Shown: piece after piece, positions 43,793-55,255 of the stretch
Layout of the letters: each line of letters opens with the position of its first letter
Position numbering within the stretch: position 1 is the first letter of the stretch
NCBI GenBank assembly: GCA_963556145.1
Contig: OY744462.1
Coordinates: forward strand, 8,494,001-8,558,000
Reading direction: 5' to 3'
Source of the DNA: Hygrocybe punicea
Taxonomy: Eukaryota > Basidiomycota > Agaricomycetes > Agaricales > Hygrophoraceae
DNA: 64,000 nt
Translations under genes and position numbers: made by a program
The notes under the pieces: generated by a model
What the model saw: only the letters and a program-made list of their open reading frames with translations
Databases searched by the model: none
Told to the model about the DNA's origin: nothing

Positions 43793-45897
43793 TTAACGGA
43801 GCAAAAAGAAATACATATATAGAAACTGTACAAATGTTAATAGTAGCGATGTATGAGGAGGACATTTGAGGGCACAGATTGTCACCAAGTTTCCAGAAAT
43901 CAACGACTGGGATACAGTTTTTTTAGTCAAATATAATGAATACTCCACAAAAGAAGGACTTACTCCTCCAAAATTAAGGCCCGGGATCAAGTTTGGATGT
44001 CGATGGCTTGGGAGATGAAGGCCTCGTTTGGCTTGGAGTAATGGAGAGTAGGATTTCGGGTGGAACGATGTTGCTCCAATCCACATCCATTGATGAAGCG
44101 CTGGGCTCTGCAGGGGTCGATGACTGGTGGCGTGACGATGCACGCGTATTGGGACGGAATCCTAGGACATGGAGAAGATCAGAATTGGAATATATACAGC
44201 CTATGATGTAATGTTGAAATACATACCCGGAGTCGGAGACTTCTTCGGTGGCTTCACCAGGTTGAGTTTCTCTACGATAATGCCCGCTTGCTCCGAAGCA
44301 ACATCCAATTTCCTCCTCTTTGCCATCTCGCCATCCTCGTGACCATCGCTGGGAGACATCTTTTCAGGTTCGGGAGATCCGTCATCGTTGTCCATGGTTA
44401 TATCATTATCAACATCCAACAACCCCGCCCACTCTGGTCCTAAAATGTCCAACTTCGCGGATTCCGGTGCCACAACATCCGGCTCGGGGGCGATGGGTGG
44501 CTTAATCTCCATTGTCAATTTCTCCGATGCCGATTGCCGGGTTGTGCGCGACGACCCAATTTCAACAGCGACTGCGAGATGTCAGTGCATTAATCATAAC
44601 AAGGTGAGCAACGTACGCATTTGGGCCTTAGACCGCTTCTTCTTTACCGGGGCTACGTCCTCCTCCATCTTTATGTCGTCTATACATGAATAAATGTGTT
44701 GGATCATCGTTTTGATATTCGGAATTCAATAACTCACCCTCATCGTCGTCCTCGGCTTTGGACTTGATTGTGCGCTCTGTCATGATGAAGGGTTTGCATG
44801 TATGACAATCACAGACAATGAAAGTACTTACTGGACTTGGGCTTGGGCTTGGGCTTCTTTTTGTCCTTCTCGGACGAATTGTCTGCGCCACCTGAATATT
44901 CAATAGATCTATACACCACTATGGTTGAAAATTTGTACAAACCAGCAGAAGATGCCTTCTGTTTTTTGACCGATTTTGACTTGGCTTTGCCCTTGCCCTT
45001 GCCCTGGGCAACTGGCTCCTCTGCAAATGTACTATATCATTAGCACAATCACACATGTAATTCTAGATCACACCTTCATCATCATCTGCCACATCAGAAT
45101 CGACGAGGACACTATGTCCTTTACACCAAGCAATAACATGACCGATGATCTCGAGCTTTGTGGCATCCGGAAGCCCACCGAATGACCAATTTGCCAAGGT
45201 TCCGCTGTGCCATGCTGGCACGGATTCGTCGTATTTTGCCCAATCTATGATGCCAGACGTGAGAATTCATTTGGCCATAAATACATATATACTTACCTAG
45301 ATCCTCGGGCTTGATCTCGGTGTTCACAGCGCCATGTTGAATCAAAGCCGATGGAGAATGTTTCCCAACATAAAATTCTTTCAGGAGCCAATCATCGAAG
45401 ATCTTGCTTCGCCAGTCACGGGTAACCTCGTTTGCCCGTTTCGCCACCAAGACTTCTGCCCAAATTTCGTCCATGATGGTGTCGGTATACTTGAGGTAAT
45501 CCCGAAGTGAATCGGTCCCTTCCTTATCATTTTTGACGTAGTCCGGCGAGTAGTTGGGTGCCTTGTTGTATGCGATGGCTGCTGTCGCGTAGATGTACAT
45601 ATCCATTTGATAAATCAAGCGACGGAGCGGTTCCTCGTATCGTTCGGGGATTTCGCGCCATAACTCACCTCGGGCGGTGGCATCGTGGGGGTGTGTCTTC
45701 AGTACATAGAGATTACGAGAAAATACGGGAATGGTGCCGGATTCCTTGTTGGGTGCCGGAATCTTGGGCGGGACCATGTACTGGATTTGGAAGATGCGAT
45801 GTAGCTCCTGCAGCTTTTTGGGCGGCGCATCAGGCCAGTACTTGAAGGCGGCGGGATTGACAGCGGGAGTCGAGGTTTTGACGACTGGCAAGGACAT
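43793..45897 (-). CDS. Helitron passenger gene 1: uncharacterised protein with a lysine-rich tail, multi-exon
   Basis: The likely start is ATG 45897 (MSLPVVKTSTPAVNPAAF); an earlier in-frame ATG exists at 45975. Exon 1 (45297-45897) is helical and structured: FKYWPDAPPKKLQELH, RRLIYQMDMYIYATAAIAY, WRSKIFDDWLLKEFY. A 50-nt-class intron joins it in frame to DWAKYDESVPAWHSGTLANWSF and LEIIGHVIAWCKGHSV. Several short exons then encode a charged, Lys-rich disordered tail (QGKGKGKAKSKS, KKPKPKSK), ending with VPPEILLSITPSQ near 44050. The last exon is uncertain: either the frame runs to 43793 or an intron starts at 43969. I recognise no function; the tail suggests a nuclear protein. It is divergent from the ATP-grasp-like gene at 46740. 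Confidence 0.6.
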
Positions 45898-46281
45898 GGT
45901 AGATGAAATAAAAGTTTTTTGGTCGACGTGTGAGGCGATTTGAGAGCAAAAGAAAAGGGCGGATTTATTACTCAACGCTCCAGACTATGAATACAGATGT
46001 CACGACCACGTGACCAGATCAATCGCCACATGTTCGACCTCATGTTCGGCTTCTTTGCATGCATAAACAACAGATCTATTTATTTATGTTTTTGATGTGG
46101 CTCGAGCTTAGAAGTTGTCCAAAGCTAGTAATTGCACGCAGAAAACCGACATGTGCAGCGTATGGAATATTTTTCAGTTGGTAAGGCAATAAATCGAGTT
46201 AATTCGTTCGATGAATATTCACGGACTGGTCCGTTGACGGAAAAGCACAACAAGTCTGACTTGTTGGATGGATGTAGAAGG

Positions 46282-46490
46282 CCTAGATATACTACAACAA
46301 ACATGTTGTTGGGTGTGTTCGGTCACCGGACATGTTTGGTGGATGTCAATGTACGACTAGATATACTACACCGAACACATCGAACATGTTCGGTGTGTTC
46401 GGTGGAGATGTTCGGTGGATGTCAACCAATGGTTGTGACTGGATATACCACACCGAACACATCGAACATGTTCGGTGTGTTCGGTGGATA
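46282..46490. promoter_or_regulatory. Repeated near-palindromic GAACATGTTC sites in a divergent promoter
   Basis: A unit of about 80 bp (tagatatactacaccgaacacatcgaacatgttcggtgtgttcggtgga) occurs about 2.5 times. The 32-bp core ccgaacacatcgaacatgttcggtgtgttcgg is palindromic except for one base pair and appears at about 46374-46405 and 46454-46485. A looser copy (tgttcggtcaccggacatgtttggtg) precedes them. The array lies between two divergent gene starts (45897 and 46740). It could bind a dimeric regulator; that role is inference. Confidence 0.55.
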
Positions 46491-46739
46491 TTGCTCTTTC
46501 AAGACATTTAAATGATTACATTGCTGATCAACGTGTTTGGCACGTGTTCGTTGTTTTATCATTGCCACTCTTGTCAGGTGACATAATTCCGACGTCTTAT
46601 AATTAGAAGGTTTGTGGAATCGTCACCACCCGCTATCAACCACCCTGAAAGTAATCAATCATTAAGGTATTGATGTATTAATGATATCTGTGTCTGTTCC
46701 TCATACCATCCATCCGAAATCCTGCCTAGGTCCACAAAC

Positions 46740-48562
46740 ATGCCATATAAGAAGGAACTTGGTTATGAACTTTGCATGCACATCTGCCCTGGTCGAAAAT
46801 GCGACTCTCCAAAAACGAAATGTCTTTTGTGGAAGAAGGAAGGCAACTCCTGCCAAAGACATGTCGGATCCGCACACCAACATCCCAAATGCGTTTCGTC
46901 TGGAATTTGTCCGCAGTCGGTATGTCTTGGTCGCAACATACGTGAAAATTCGCAGGGTGTCCGCAATGCGACGGCCGCGGAACTCGATCTCCTTCCACGC
47001 AAAAGGCTATCATCCGACTCTGAGATGGAAACATCATCTGACTGTGAAACGGAACCGCCAACCACCGTAAGCAACAATGAACGCCGTATAACCACATTAA
47101 GCAACAATGACGGCCGTGTTTTCAAAATCCTTTTTATCCTTGACCCAACAACTCGTATCGCGAGCAAAGCCGCAGCCATTAACGATCTTGCATTCGTCAC
47201 CACGACCATATCCGACATCGAACTCGATACCATTGCCCATCTTGATGGTTACGTCCATATCATCAAGTCATACAAGAGTCGCTATTCAGCATGTATTCAA
47301 GAATGGGTAATGTCTATTGTTTAATTTGTGGATTGTTGATACTGAAACGTATTTCACAACAAACAGGTTTATATCGGAATGCGACTACATCATGAGGATG
47401 GAGCCCGGCGCTTCAATGTCAAATACATATTTTGGCCTGAGTTCCTTCATGCAATACTTCGCCATCAAGACAAAGGCGATACGTGGCAAAAGTTCGCATC
47501 GGCAGATTGTGTATTTGGTGGTGTGGATATGGGAATGTCATACATGTAAGATTGACATCGCTTTAATTAATTCTGCTCCGTTTTCGCTGCATTATACTGA
47601 TGTCTTGACAGCGGTAACCAATACGGATTGACACTGGAAAATGTGTCGATTTTCATGACTGGCATGGACGAACTCTGTCGAACGGCACACATCTGGCCGC
47701 CTCCGAAGCAGATGAACACAGTCCATTCAAAATGGATACAAAATCAAAACTTGCTTCATGTCGCTTTGAATGTAACGCATACGATACGCCCTCAAGCAAA
47801 ATTATTAAATGATGGCGACCAATTCCCACCAAATATTGTCTTGAAACGGACACACAGCGACACCGGTCATCAAGTCCTATTACCTGGCGACGCCAAGCGA
47901 AATTGGGAATACATGCGCAATAACTGTGAGGTTCCAGGTTCACGTTGGTTTGGGCAAACGTACATCGAACCACTGAGTAAGATGGGCGAATGGCGTGTGT
48001 TTCTAGTTGGTGGAAAGGTCGTGTATACAGTGCACACCCTGTACAACAAGGAAAGCAAGTCCTGGAAGTGGGATATCGTCTCAAGTTTCTATACCTTGGA
48101 TGAGTTAAGGTGAGTGCCCTTCATTTTCACTTGTCATTTCATATGTATGATTGTCTTAACTTTGTCAGAATATTTCAAACGCAGGGGACTCTATTGAAGA
48201 CGGTGGCGTGCAATCCGGACAGGGGCGCCATTTCTATTCGAGAGCAAGGCAGAAACGAGTTCTTCGACTTTGTCCAAAAGACCTATGAAGGGCTTTATGC
48301 GATAGAGTCCAATATGGTTGGTGGAAAACCATCGATGAGTGTTTTTTGCCGTATGGACATATCGCTCATTGTGGATTCCAAAACGGATACTGTGTCCTAT
48401 TTCGTGAACGAGGTGGAACGTTATCACACATGCAGCCTCTGGTCGAACATGAAGTCAGGTCCGAAATCCGTTCGAGCACCCATTGGCTCATTAGCAGACA
48501 CTTTTGCAGGGGTTTTCTATAAATGGTTGATTGACATCAAAGGTCCATACTCATATTTGTAA
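46740..48562 (+). CDS. Helitron passenger gene 2: ATP-grasp-like protein, multi-exon
   Basis: Exon 1 starts at ATG 46740 with a Cys-rich stretch (CPGRKCDSPKTKCLLW, then HPKCVSSGICPQSVCLG), likely zinc-binding, and a Ser/acidic linker. It ends at W in 47301-47306. Exons at about 47367-47550, 47612-48110 and 48185-48562 follow, with normal GT-AG introns. The third has NIVLKRTHSDTGHQVLLPG, FGQTYIEPLSKMGEWRVFLVGGKVVYTVHT. The last has VFCRMDISLIVD and YFVNEVER. The order of a Lys strand, GEWRVFLVGG and a D...NE metal site matches ATP-grasp ligases. Substrate unknown. It looks complete, with stop TAA at 48560-48562. I infer it is cargo of the Helitron and not a transposition gene. Confidence 0.65.
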
Positions 48563-48649
48563 TATTATCTGTACAGTCAATGGATCGGTTCGCGTTTATT
48601 TCACAAAACAGACATAAGATACAAATATAAATGATGCTAAGTGGAGCAA

Positions 48650-50697
48650 TCATTTCGGCACTCCCAAGACCATGACCCATTGCACATTGAGTGAAATGCT
48701 CTTCATCATGTCATCTACACGCTTGAATGTATTGATGGTGTGTCCAACAACGACACAGGATCCTGCAGGGATATTGTGCGGGAAGATGGGTAGTTGCTGG
48801 AGCGATATGAGAGTGGACGTGAAGTCCGCTTTGACTTTGCGTGCATCATAGATGGGCACTGACAACACATACTTAAGATATCAATTTATATTAGACGACC
48901 GGATGCTTACCAATATCGTAAAATGATAGAGCGGCCTTATGATAAGATGGAGTGGGTCGACGAGTGAATGGACTAAGTTGTACATTTTTGGATGTCGATG
49001 CCTCTATGAAAATCGATTAGGAATTACAACTAAAAATGATTAATGCACAAACTGGGAGATGTATCCATTCCACTTGCTGTGGTCGTTGAGAAGGACACAT
49101 AGTCCTTATACAGTTGGGCCCGAAATTCGGACTCGCGAATCACCATTCCAATAGCACCAACATATCGCTCCCATTCCCCTTGAAGTAGTGCACCCTGTAT
49201 AACCTTGACCGGCTTTGTATTGCCACCAATCTTGGGCTCATCGAGAAAGCAGGACTCCACTATGATGACCGATGTAAAGATCGTCGGCATTCCACCTCCG
49301 ACTGCATGAAAGAAGTTGCGACCAAATGCACCAGTGGAGATATGGGCAGGGTTATCACGAGAGAGATTAGAGTACCTCCCAGATCTATCAAATGTAATGG
49401 CGGAAACCAATAACCTATATTATATCCAATGAATCGACCAAATTGACCTCAAATTGCTGTTCAAATAACGTACTTTCTGTTGATCTTGTAGATGTCAGTG
49501 ATGATATCACTGAACTGTGGGTTGCCATTCCCAATTGCACTGGACCAGGATACCATTGCTGCTGCCCTGAATGGTTATGAGTAAATGACAAGGGTATAAA
49601 TGCAATTGCATACTTGATATTGACACAGTCTTGGTAGGTGTCAACAAGTTGAGGATCCCTCGTGCCAATATCGGACTCATCAACGTTCGGAGATGGTAAG
49701 CTAGATTCACGACATCTACATCAAACACCACGGTGTAATAAGATCCAACACACCTGGTGATCTGCGTCAGTGCATAGGTCAGATCTCCTTCATCGCCACT
49801 GGAGCCTTTATCATCGTCGGTATCATCGAGCATGATGGCCTTCGTGGACTTCGACTTCTTGGATGGAGTATTAGAAACGCTGTTACAATTAATGAATGAG
49901 AATATTCATATCGGCACGTAAAATACACACGAAATTGGCTTATCGGGGTTCTTCATCAAGGCTACATTGCGACGATGCCTAAACAGTCAAACGATTTGTT
50001 TGAACAAATGGATATGTCTATGATAACCGAACAACTCACTTAGAACCGTAATCCTCTTCCTCTTCCTCTTCCTCCTCTTCCTCACCGTCTCGTGATTGAT
50101 TAGATGCAGCTTTCAATTTCTTGGTGGGGGAAGGCGTTTTACTATAGATAACCTGTCAATGATGAGACAATACCTATGAAAAATATTTACACATTGTCGT
50201 CATTGTCGGTGACATTGGGAGATGACATTTGACGTTTCTTTCCACTGTAACAGATTGATATCATGGTGGATATATTTGATATTGAAACACTAACACGTCT
50301 TTAACGTTGCGAAACTTGACGGAATGCCTAGGAGGATATTGATATTTGTTAACTCATATTGGATAACAATGATATGTGATTATAGATACCTTGTGAGCGT
50401 TGACGGTGCCATTACACTGCCAGTGCTTTGAATACTGACGGCATCATCATTAGCATCGGACAAAGCCACACTGTCCATTGGTCAAAAATAGATAACGATT
50501 AAAACGATGACACATACATATCATCATCAGCCCAAGTCTTGATGACCTTCTTCCGCTTCTCGATTGTTGCAGAAGGCCGTCTTTAGTGCATGCAATAGAA
50601 ACTTCAGTTATACCGAGTAAAATAGGGATGCATACATGGTGGCCTTGGATTTTGCTTTCGAGTTTGATTTCGTGGCGGTGGACTTCTTGGGAGGCAT
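48650..50697 (-). CDS. Helitron passenger gene 3: uncharacterised protein, about ten small exons
   Basis: The start is ATG 50697 (MPPKKSTATKS). A series of very short exons encodes a Lys/Ser/Glu-rich disordered N-terminus: DGEEEEEEEEED near 50050-50085 and AIMLDDTDDDKGSSGDEGD at about 49780-49840. The structured end begins with VSAITFDRSGRYSNLSRDNP and FFHAVGGGMPTIFTSVIIVES. It continues with GEWERYVGAIGMVIRESEFRAQLY, VPIYDARKVKADF, IPAGSCVVVGHTINTFKR and SLNVQWVMVLGVPK, with stop at 48650-48652. I recall similar C-terminal blocks in Agaricomycete hypothetical proteins. No catalytic motif is evident. The stop faces the stop of the ATP-grasp-like gene, 87 bp away. Confidence 0.6.
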
Positions 50698-51129
50698 TGG
50701 AGAGCGGTAAAAGTTGATGGAATAGTGGATATCATCTCCACTCACGCTTTAAATCACTCAAAAACAATAAGCTATGAATTTAAGATGAATCGGTGAATCC
50801 AAAACTTCAACAATAACATCAGAGGATCCACCATTGGCACATGCTCATATACCAAACGAGGCTTCTTGGGCCATGTACTCCATGCAAAGCGCAAAGGTAT
50901 GCATGAAAAATGGATGACTGTCCACATGATATTTGCCACAAGTTTATACTGGTAGATTTCATGAATTGTTGACAAATTCAATTAAAGTTAGGAATGGAGA
51001 CTAAACAAAAAGGGGTATTCATATAACAAAAATGCATAATGCCAAATTAAGAAACATGGGGTATACTAACGGATATTGATGCATAATGGATAGGGGCTAA
51101 TTTTAATGCTGTGCACACATATACTGTGA
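50698..51129. other. Spacer between divergent passenger genes
   Basis: The minus-strand frame at 50772-50981 shows no family motif and no splice link to a neighbour. I see no other structure here. Confidence 0.4.
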
Positions 51130-51136
51130 TGCAGAA

Positions 51137-52615
51137 TTAATGCGGAAAAGCTGGAGTACATGCTTGACTATACCATATCCAAACCAGACAGCTGACAACC
51201 AACATTATGTGGTGCATTTGAAAGACATGGAAAGGATCCGTATTATGCAAAATGACGCAAACTTCAATATTGAAGAATGCAATACAAAAACAAAAGCAAA
51301 ACGGATCCTGAAAGCTATCATCACATGGACATCAAAAGCCAATATGGATATGATCGGTGATGGCGGAAGATATAATCCATGAAGTGGACGAAATTGTGCC
51401 ACGCAATATACATCTCACCACTGCTTTGTACGTGATGGACAACTATTACAACTTCAAGGGTGCATGTTAGCAATATCCACCATATATATACTGGCTAGTA
51501 TTTGACACCAAATTGACAGCTGAACATCTGCAGGAAATCATATCTGCACGCTTAGACGATGATGAAAGTCAGCTTGCGAAGGCCACAAACGTAAGTCATT
51601 GGATTTGAAAAGGTATATCATATTGACCGCATTGCCAGATTGCAAATGTCAATATTGTGCATGTTGACTCTCCAAATTGCTGGAAGTTTACACTTCCAAC
51701 CAATGATGAATCCGAACATCAAGAATTGGTATTAAGTTTGCAAGCGATTTTGGTGGCGAAAGATCTTCCACCCATAACAACCAGGTATGTGCTAAATTCG
51801 TATCAATTCCTTGAATACCATTCTGATGAATCACTGCAATAGTCAACCAGAACGCCGAACGCCCTTCATACGTCAAAGCATAGTCGTAACTGGCCTTGAT
51901 ACAACGGGCTTTCAATCCTATATCGATAACCTTCGGATTCTGCACCAGAAACTGGCTCGTCAATTTCCTGACAAAGCAATGCAAGCTTTTACGCCTTCTA
52001 CATACATGGATTACATGGCACTCGCAATAGGAACCCGATATTTCACTGATCGCCGACATGACAACACTTCCTCTCACATTCCATTCGAGTATGTCATCGA
52101 TCCAAAAGGCATATTAACCTCACTTGCGAATTCCCGCTACTTTCATGGCCAGGACAATTGCGTACTTTATTACAAGTTGAAGTCTGATAGAAATCGACAT
52201 TGGTGAGTGACGATGAATTGGGATCACATCCCTACTGATGGAAATATTTATTAGCTTCATTCCAACAAACCCAACTTGCTTTAGAATCGGTGATATAGTG
52301 GAGGTTCAGTTTACAATATCGGCAGTTCCGGTAAAGAAGGATAAATTCAAGATGATTCTGAATCTACGGTCATTGGCACTAGTAGACAGTGACTTCACAG
52401 AGGTAACACTTTAATACATCAAGAATTAAACGAATACTGATGTATATTCTCAGGAAGCAACTATGATTCGCAACAAGACAGCTTTGCCTACACCAACTAC
52501 ACAGCCCAGAATAGCCATCAAATGGCATGTTGGGTATGTGGAAGAGGGTAATGATGCAGAGGGTGTTGTGGAAACAAGGCAACGCTTCTATAATATGAAT
52601 ATAGACCGATGCTAA
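51137..52615 (+). CDS. Helitron passenger gene 4: uncharacterised protein, multi-exon
   Basis: The start is uncertain; an ATG at 51137 opens a frame with YVVHLKDMERIRIMQNDANF. Clear exons follow: LTAEHLQEIISARLDDDESQ (about 51510-51585), IVHVDSPNCWKFTLP (about 51650-51780) and a long exon at 51845-52205 (IVVTGLDTTGFQSYIDNL, TYMDYMALAIGTRYF). Then come CFRIGDIVEVQFTISAVPVKKDKFKMILNLRS (about 52270-52400) and a last exon ending MNIDRC with stop at 52613-52615. The FRIGDIVEVQ and AVPVK blocks recur, as far as I recall, in Agaricomycete proteins of unknown role. The beta-rich middle could be a binding domain. All joins use short GT-AG introns and keep the frame. Confidence 0.55.
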
Positions 52616-52701
52616 TGTATAATATTGTATGTGTACTCAACCCGTTGATATGTTACAGCTGTTTTGCTATCTGATGGCAGCAACTGCACCTTTTTGAATC
52701 G

Positions 52702-53173
52702 ATTGAGAAATTTGGACTTGGTAGAATTTTGGGTGCTGTGTTTTGTATCTCATGAAATACTATTTGGATTAAGATGGTTATACAGGGAAGTTGTACTATG
52801 TCTTGAGGACTATCTACGCCTGTAATTACATTTGAACAATATTTAGGATATAGTGAGTTGTTGATGAAATAAAAGGTAGACCAGTACTTTTTGACGCCCA
52901 AAATGATACTGTCAAATTATGACATCGAAAGAGCTCATATGAAGAAGACTGGAGGGAGAAGGTTGTTCATCTTTTCAAGGCCTAGAAGTACATATACCAT
53001 ATTCTTCTCTATTTTTGTCCTTTGAGCCGTCATTGCATCTGTACTATGTTTGTCTGTCACTAGGCTCGAAATACAACCAGAATCATAAACTGTATAACCA
53101 TCTTGATCCAAGCAGTATTTCATGAGATACAAAACACAGCACCCAAAATTCTACCAAGTCCAAATTTCTCAAT
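52702..53173. repeat. 84-bp inverted repeat pair around a 304-bp spacer
   Basis: The left arm 52702-52785 (attgagaaatttggacttgg...) and right arm 53090-53173 are inverted copies with three differences noticed (ctatttgg/ctgcttgg and gatta/gatca). No target duplication was recognised at the outer ends. The spacer carries no gene. It may be a MITE or a fold-back fragment near the 5' end of the Helitron. Confidence 0.8.
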
Positions 53174-54591
53174 GTGCCTTTTTGCTGAAAAGATGAGAAT
53201 GAGCTATTGAAAATCCATTATCTACCTATAATCCAGATTTAATGTTTGCATATTCTCTTTGTATCACCACTGGATAGCTAACTATATCCAATGTTCAATG
53301 TGTACTGATCACATATGACAATAGTAACCTGAACATATTGACCGAACACATTGACCGAACACACCGAACATGTCCAATATGTTCGGTTTGTGGTCCATGA
53401 AACTGAATTACAATTCATTGTACAAATTCAATCAAACTACCTTTACTTCGCATATGTGATGCATAACCTTTTGTTCAAAGACGTGTCATATTAACTGGAC
53501 GAAATCTGCAGGTACAACAAGCATATTTACTCCTTTATATCTAAATTGATGACGAAATTCACTGCTGTACTGAGAAGCCTATGTTGCTATGTTCCTGCAT
53601 TGATACCATTGGATTGTATCTTGGCCCAACCTTCACTTCTTCCCATCCTGCCATAAATATGATGCTTTGCTATTTAATAATTGCTTTCCAATCATATTAT
53701 TTTGTTCTGGCATGATTGGAGCTTCTCTTGAACTAATTATGTTCCTTGTCCTTGTGTCTGGATCTCGAATCATTATGCAGTTGACTGCATTTATTGTACT
53801 ATTTTCGTGTCCTTTGATGAAACATCAACAAATTATACACCTCACCCTTATGAGCCCATTCAATGAATACATTGAAACAGCATCTGGGGTACCAATGTGT
53901 GAACTCCATAGTTTCTCAATGTTGATAGCTCTGCTTGCACTTTCTCTGCTTCAATATGGGATGTCAAATATGGCACATAATGCACATCCAACAACTGTCC
54001 AGACTTTTATTTCTGCTATTATTTGTGCAATTGCAATGCCCCGGATTCAGGTAGGGACATCTGCAAAACACTTTGTGCCGAAAAATGATGAACCCGCTGG
54101 TTAAACCAGTGTTAAACCTGTTCCTTGTGATTCCAATGTACATAGCTGTTATATGTATCTGTAAACAAAGATATCATATCTGGTTCATTCAGTCTATATT
54201 GCACTGGCAATTCCTCAGAATACAGCAGGGATACTAGTTGGACAATACAGAACTCTCAGTACTGTTCAGACAGGTTTTCAACTCATCCATATGTCATAAT
54301 GCACATTACACCAACAAAGAATACGATTATTGTCATGAAGTCGACTTAGCAGTGGACTACACTTTCCCAACTTGGCACCTTTGATCTGGTGACCTTATTG
54401 TTCTTGCTCATTTGAGACAACAAATTCTCACAGTTACAAAGTCAGCAGTCACACGGTTTCAAATTTATTCACAGGGCTTCAAAATTGTTCCCACAGTTTG
54501 CAACAATTGTTCCCACGGCTTGGCAAATTAGAGTCTGACCCTGAGTTGAAAAATCCACCGTATAGAACGATTCCCTTATAGGGACTCGTAA
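53174..54591. other. Helitron 5' non-coding region
   Basis: It contains a third, looser copy of the palindromic motif (gaccgaacacaccgaacatgtccaatatgttcggtttg, about 53350-53387). A plus-strand frame at 53667-54104 is hydrophobic but shows no family features; I do not call it. On the minus strand the presumed Helitron 5' end starts TTACGAGTCCCTATAAGGGA, a small stem-loop. Confidence 0.5.
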
Positions 54592-54889
54592 TACAATTCT
54601 GGGACATGAAATTGTTGCAGATTTAAGTTGGCAATCCATTGGGCACACTACTGAGGTGCTCTGTACCAATTTTCTAAGAAATCGGCGGACCGGTTATGGA
54701 GAAAGAGTCCATGCAAGTTGGGGGGGGAATCTGTGTTAATGTGGAAAATTAGTCCGAGTTTGGCTTCTAATTATCATGTGATGATGGCATCAATTATGAT
54801 TCATAATCAAGTTGTTTGGTCATGTTTTCATGTCTTATATGGGTTCTGAATCTCCTTTCAGGGCTCACTTCTAAATCAATCTCATAACT
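54592..54889 (+). repeat. Right remnant of the second 325-bp repeat copy
   Basis: It runs from tacaattctgggacatg to ctcataact and equals 30898-31195 with one difference noticed. It starts exactly at the inferred right boundary of the Helitron insertion. Confidence 0.88.
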
Positions 54890-54914
54890 AATAATCTACT
54901 CCTCGGATCCCGGG

Positions 54915-55252
54915 GCGGGATCCGGGACAAGGACAAGGACAAGGACAAGGATTGGTAAGCAATTTTGGACAAGGAATTTCCTTTTTGAGAACCTTAGAGG
55001 ATTTTGGACAAGGAATTTGGACAAGGAGTTGCCTGTTTGGGAACCTATGGACAAGGACAAGGACAAGGACAAGGACAAGGACAAGGACAAGGATTCTGGA
55101 CAAGGAATTTGGACAAGGAATTTGGACAAGGACAAGGATTCTGGACAAGGATTTTGGACAAGGACAAGGACTTTGGACAAGGACAAGGACAAGGAATCTG
55201 GACAAGGAATCTGGACAAGGAATCTGGACAAGGACAAGGACAAGAACCAGGC
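54915..55252 (+). repeat. GGACAA hexamer minisatellite
   Basis: Runs of ggacaa, mixed with ggacaaggaatttggacaagga and ggattctggacaagga variants, cover the interval. Open frames across it are simple repeats of D-K, G-Q or T-R residues and are not genes. Confidence 0.92.
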
Positions 55253-55255
55253 TAA

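Larger units (their letters stand above)
35071..54591 (-). mobile_element. Helitron of about 19.5 kb with cargo genes
   Basis: Rolling-circle transposon. On the minus strand the 3' terminus reads GCCATGCAAAGCAATGGC, then ten bases (ccacacccca), then CTAG, then host T. That is hairpin, spacer and CTRR, as known for Helitrons. The right boundary is set by comparison with the intact repeat at 30871-31195: host sequence resumes at tacaattctggg (54592). The host site is A^T on the minus strand, as expected, and there is no target duplication. The 5' end would read TTACGAGTCCC, where TC is usual, so that base-level boundary needs other copies to confirm. The Rep/helicase frames lie near the 3' end, and the 5' 11 kb carries four unrelated multi-exon genes. 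Confidence 0.75.

Noticed and set aside
53667..54104. Hydrophobic 145-residue frame as a membrane protein
   Set aside because: No family features and no splice or neighbour support. AT-rich, T-rich DNA readily gives hydrophobic frames.
30898..54889. The ~300-bp direct repeats at 31 kb and 54.6 kb as LTRs of a retrotransposon
   Set aside because: No reverse transcriptase, integrase or Gag-like frame lies between them. The 27-bp remnant at the Helitron 3' end explains the second copy as a split dispersed repeat.
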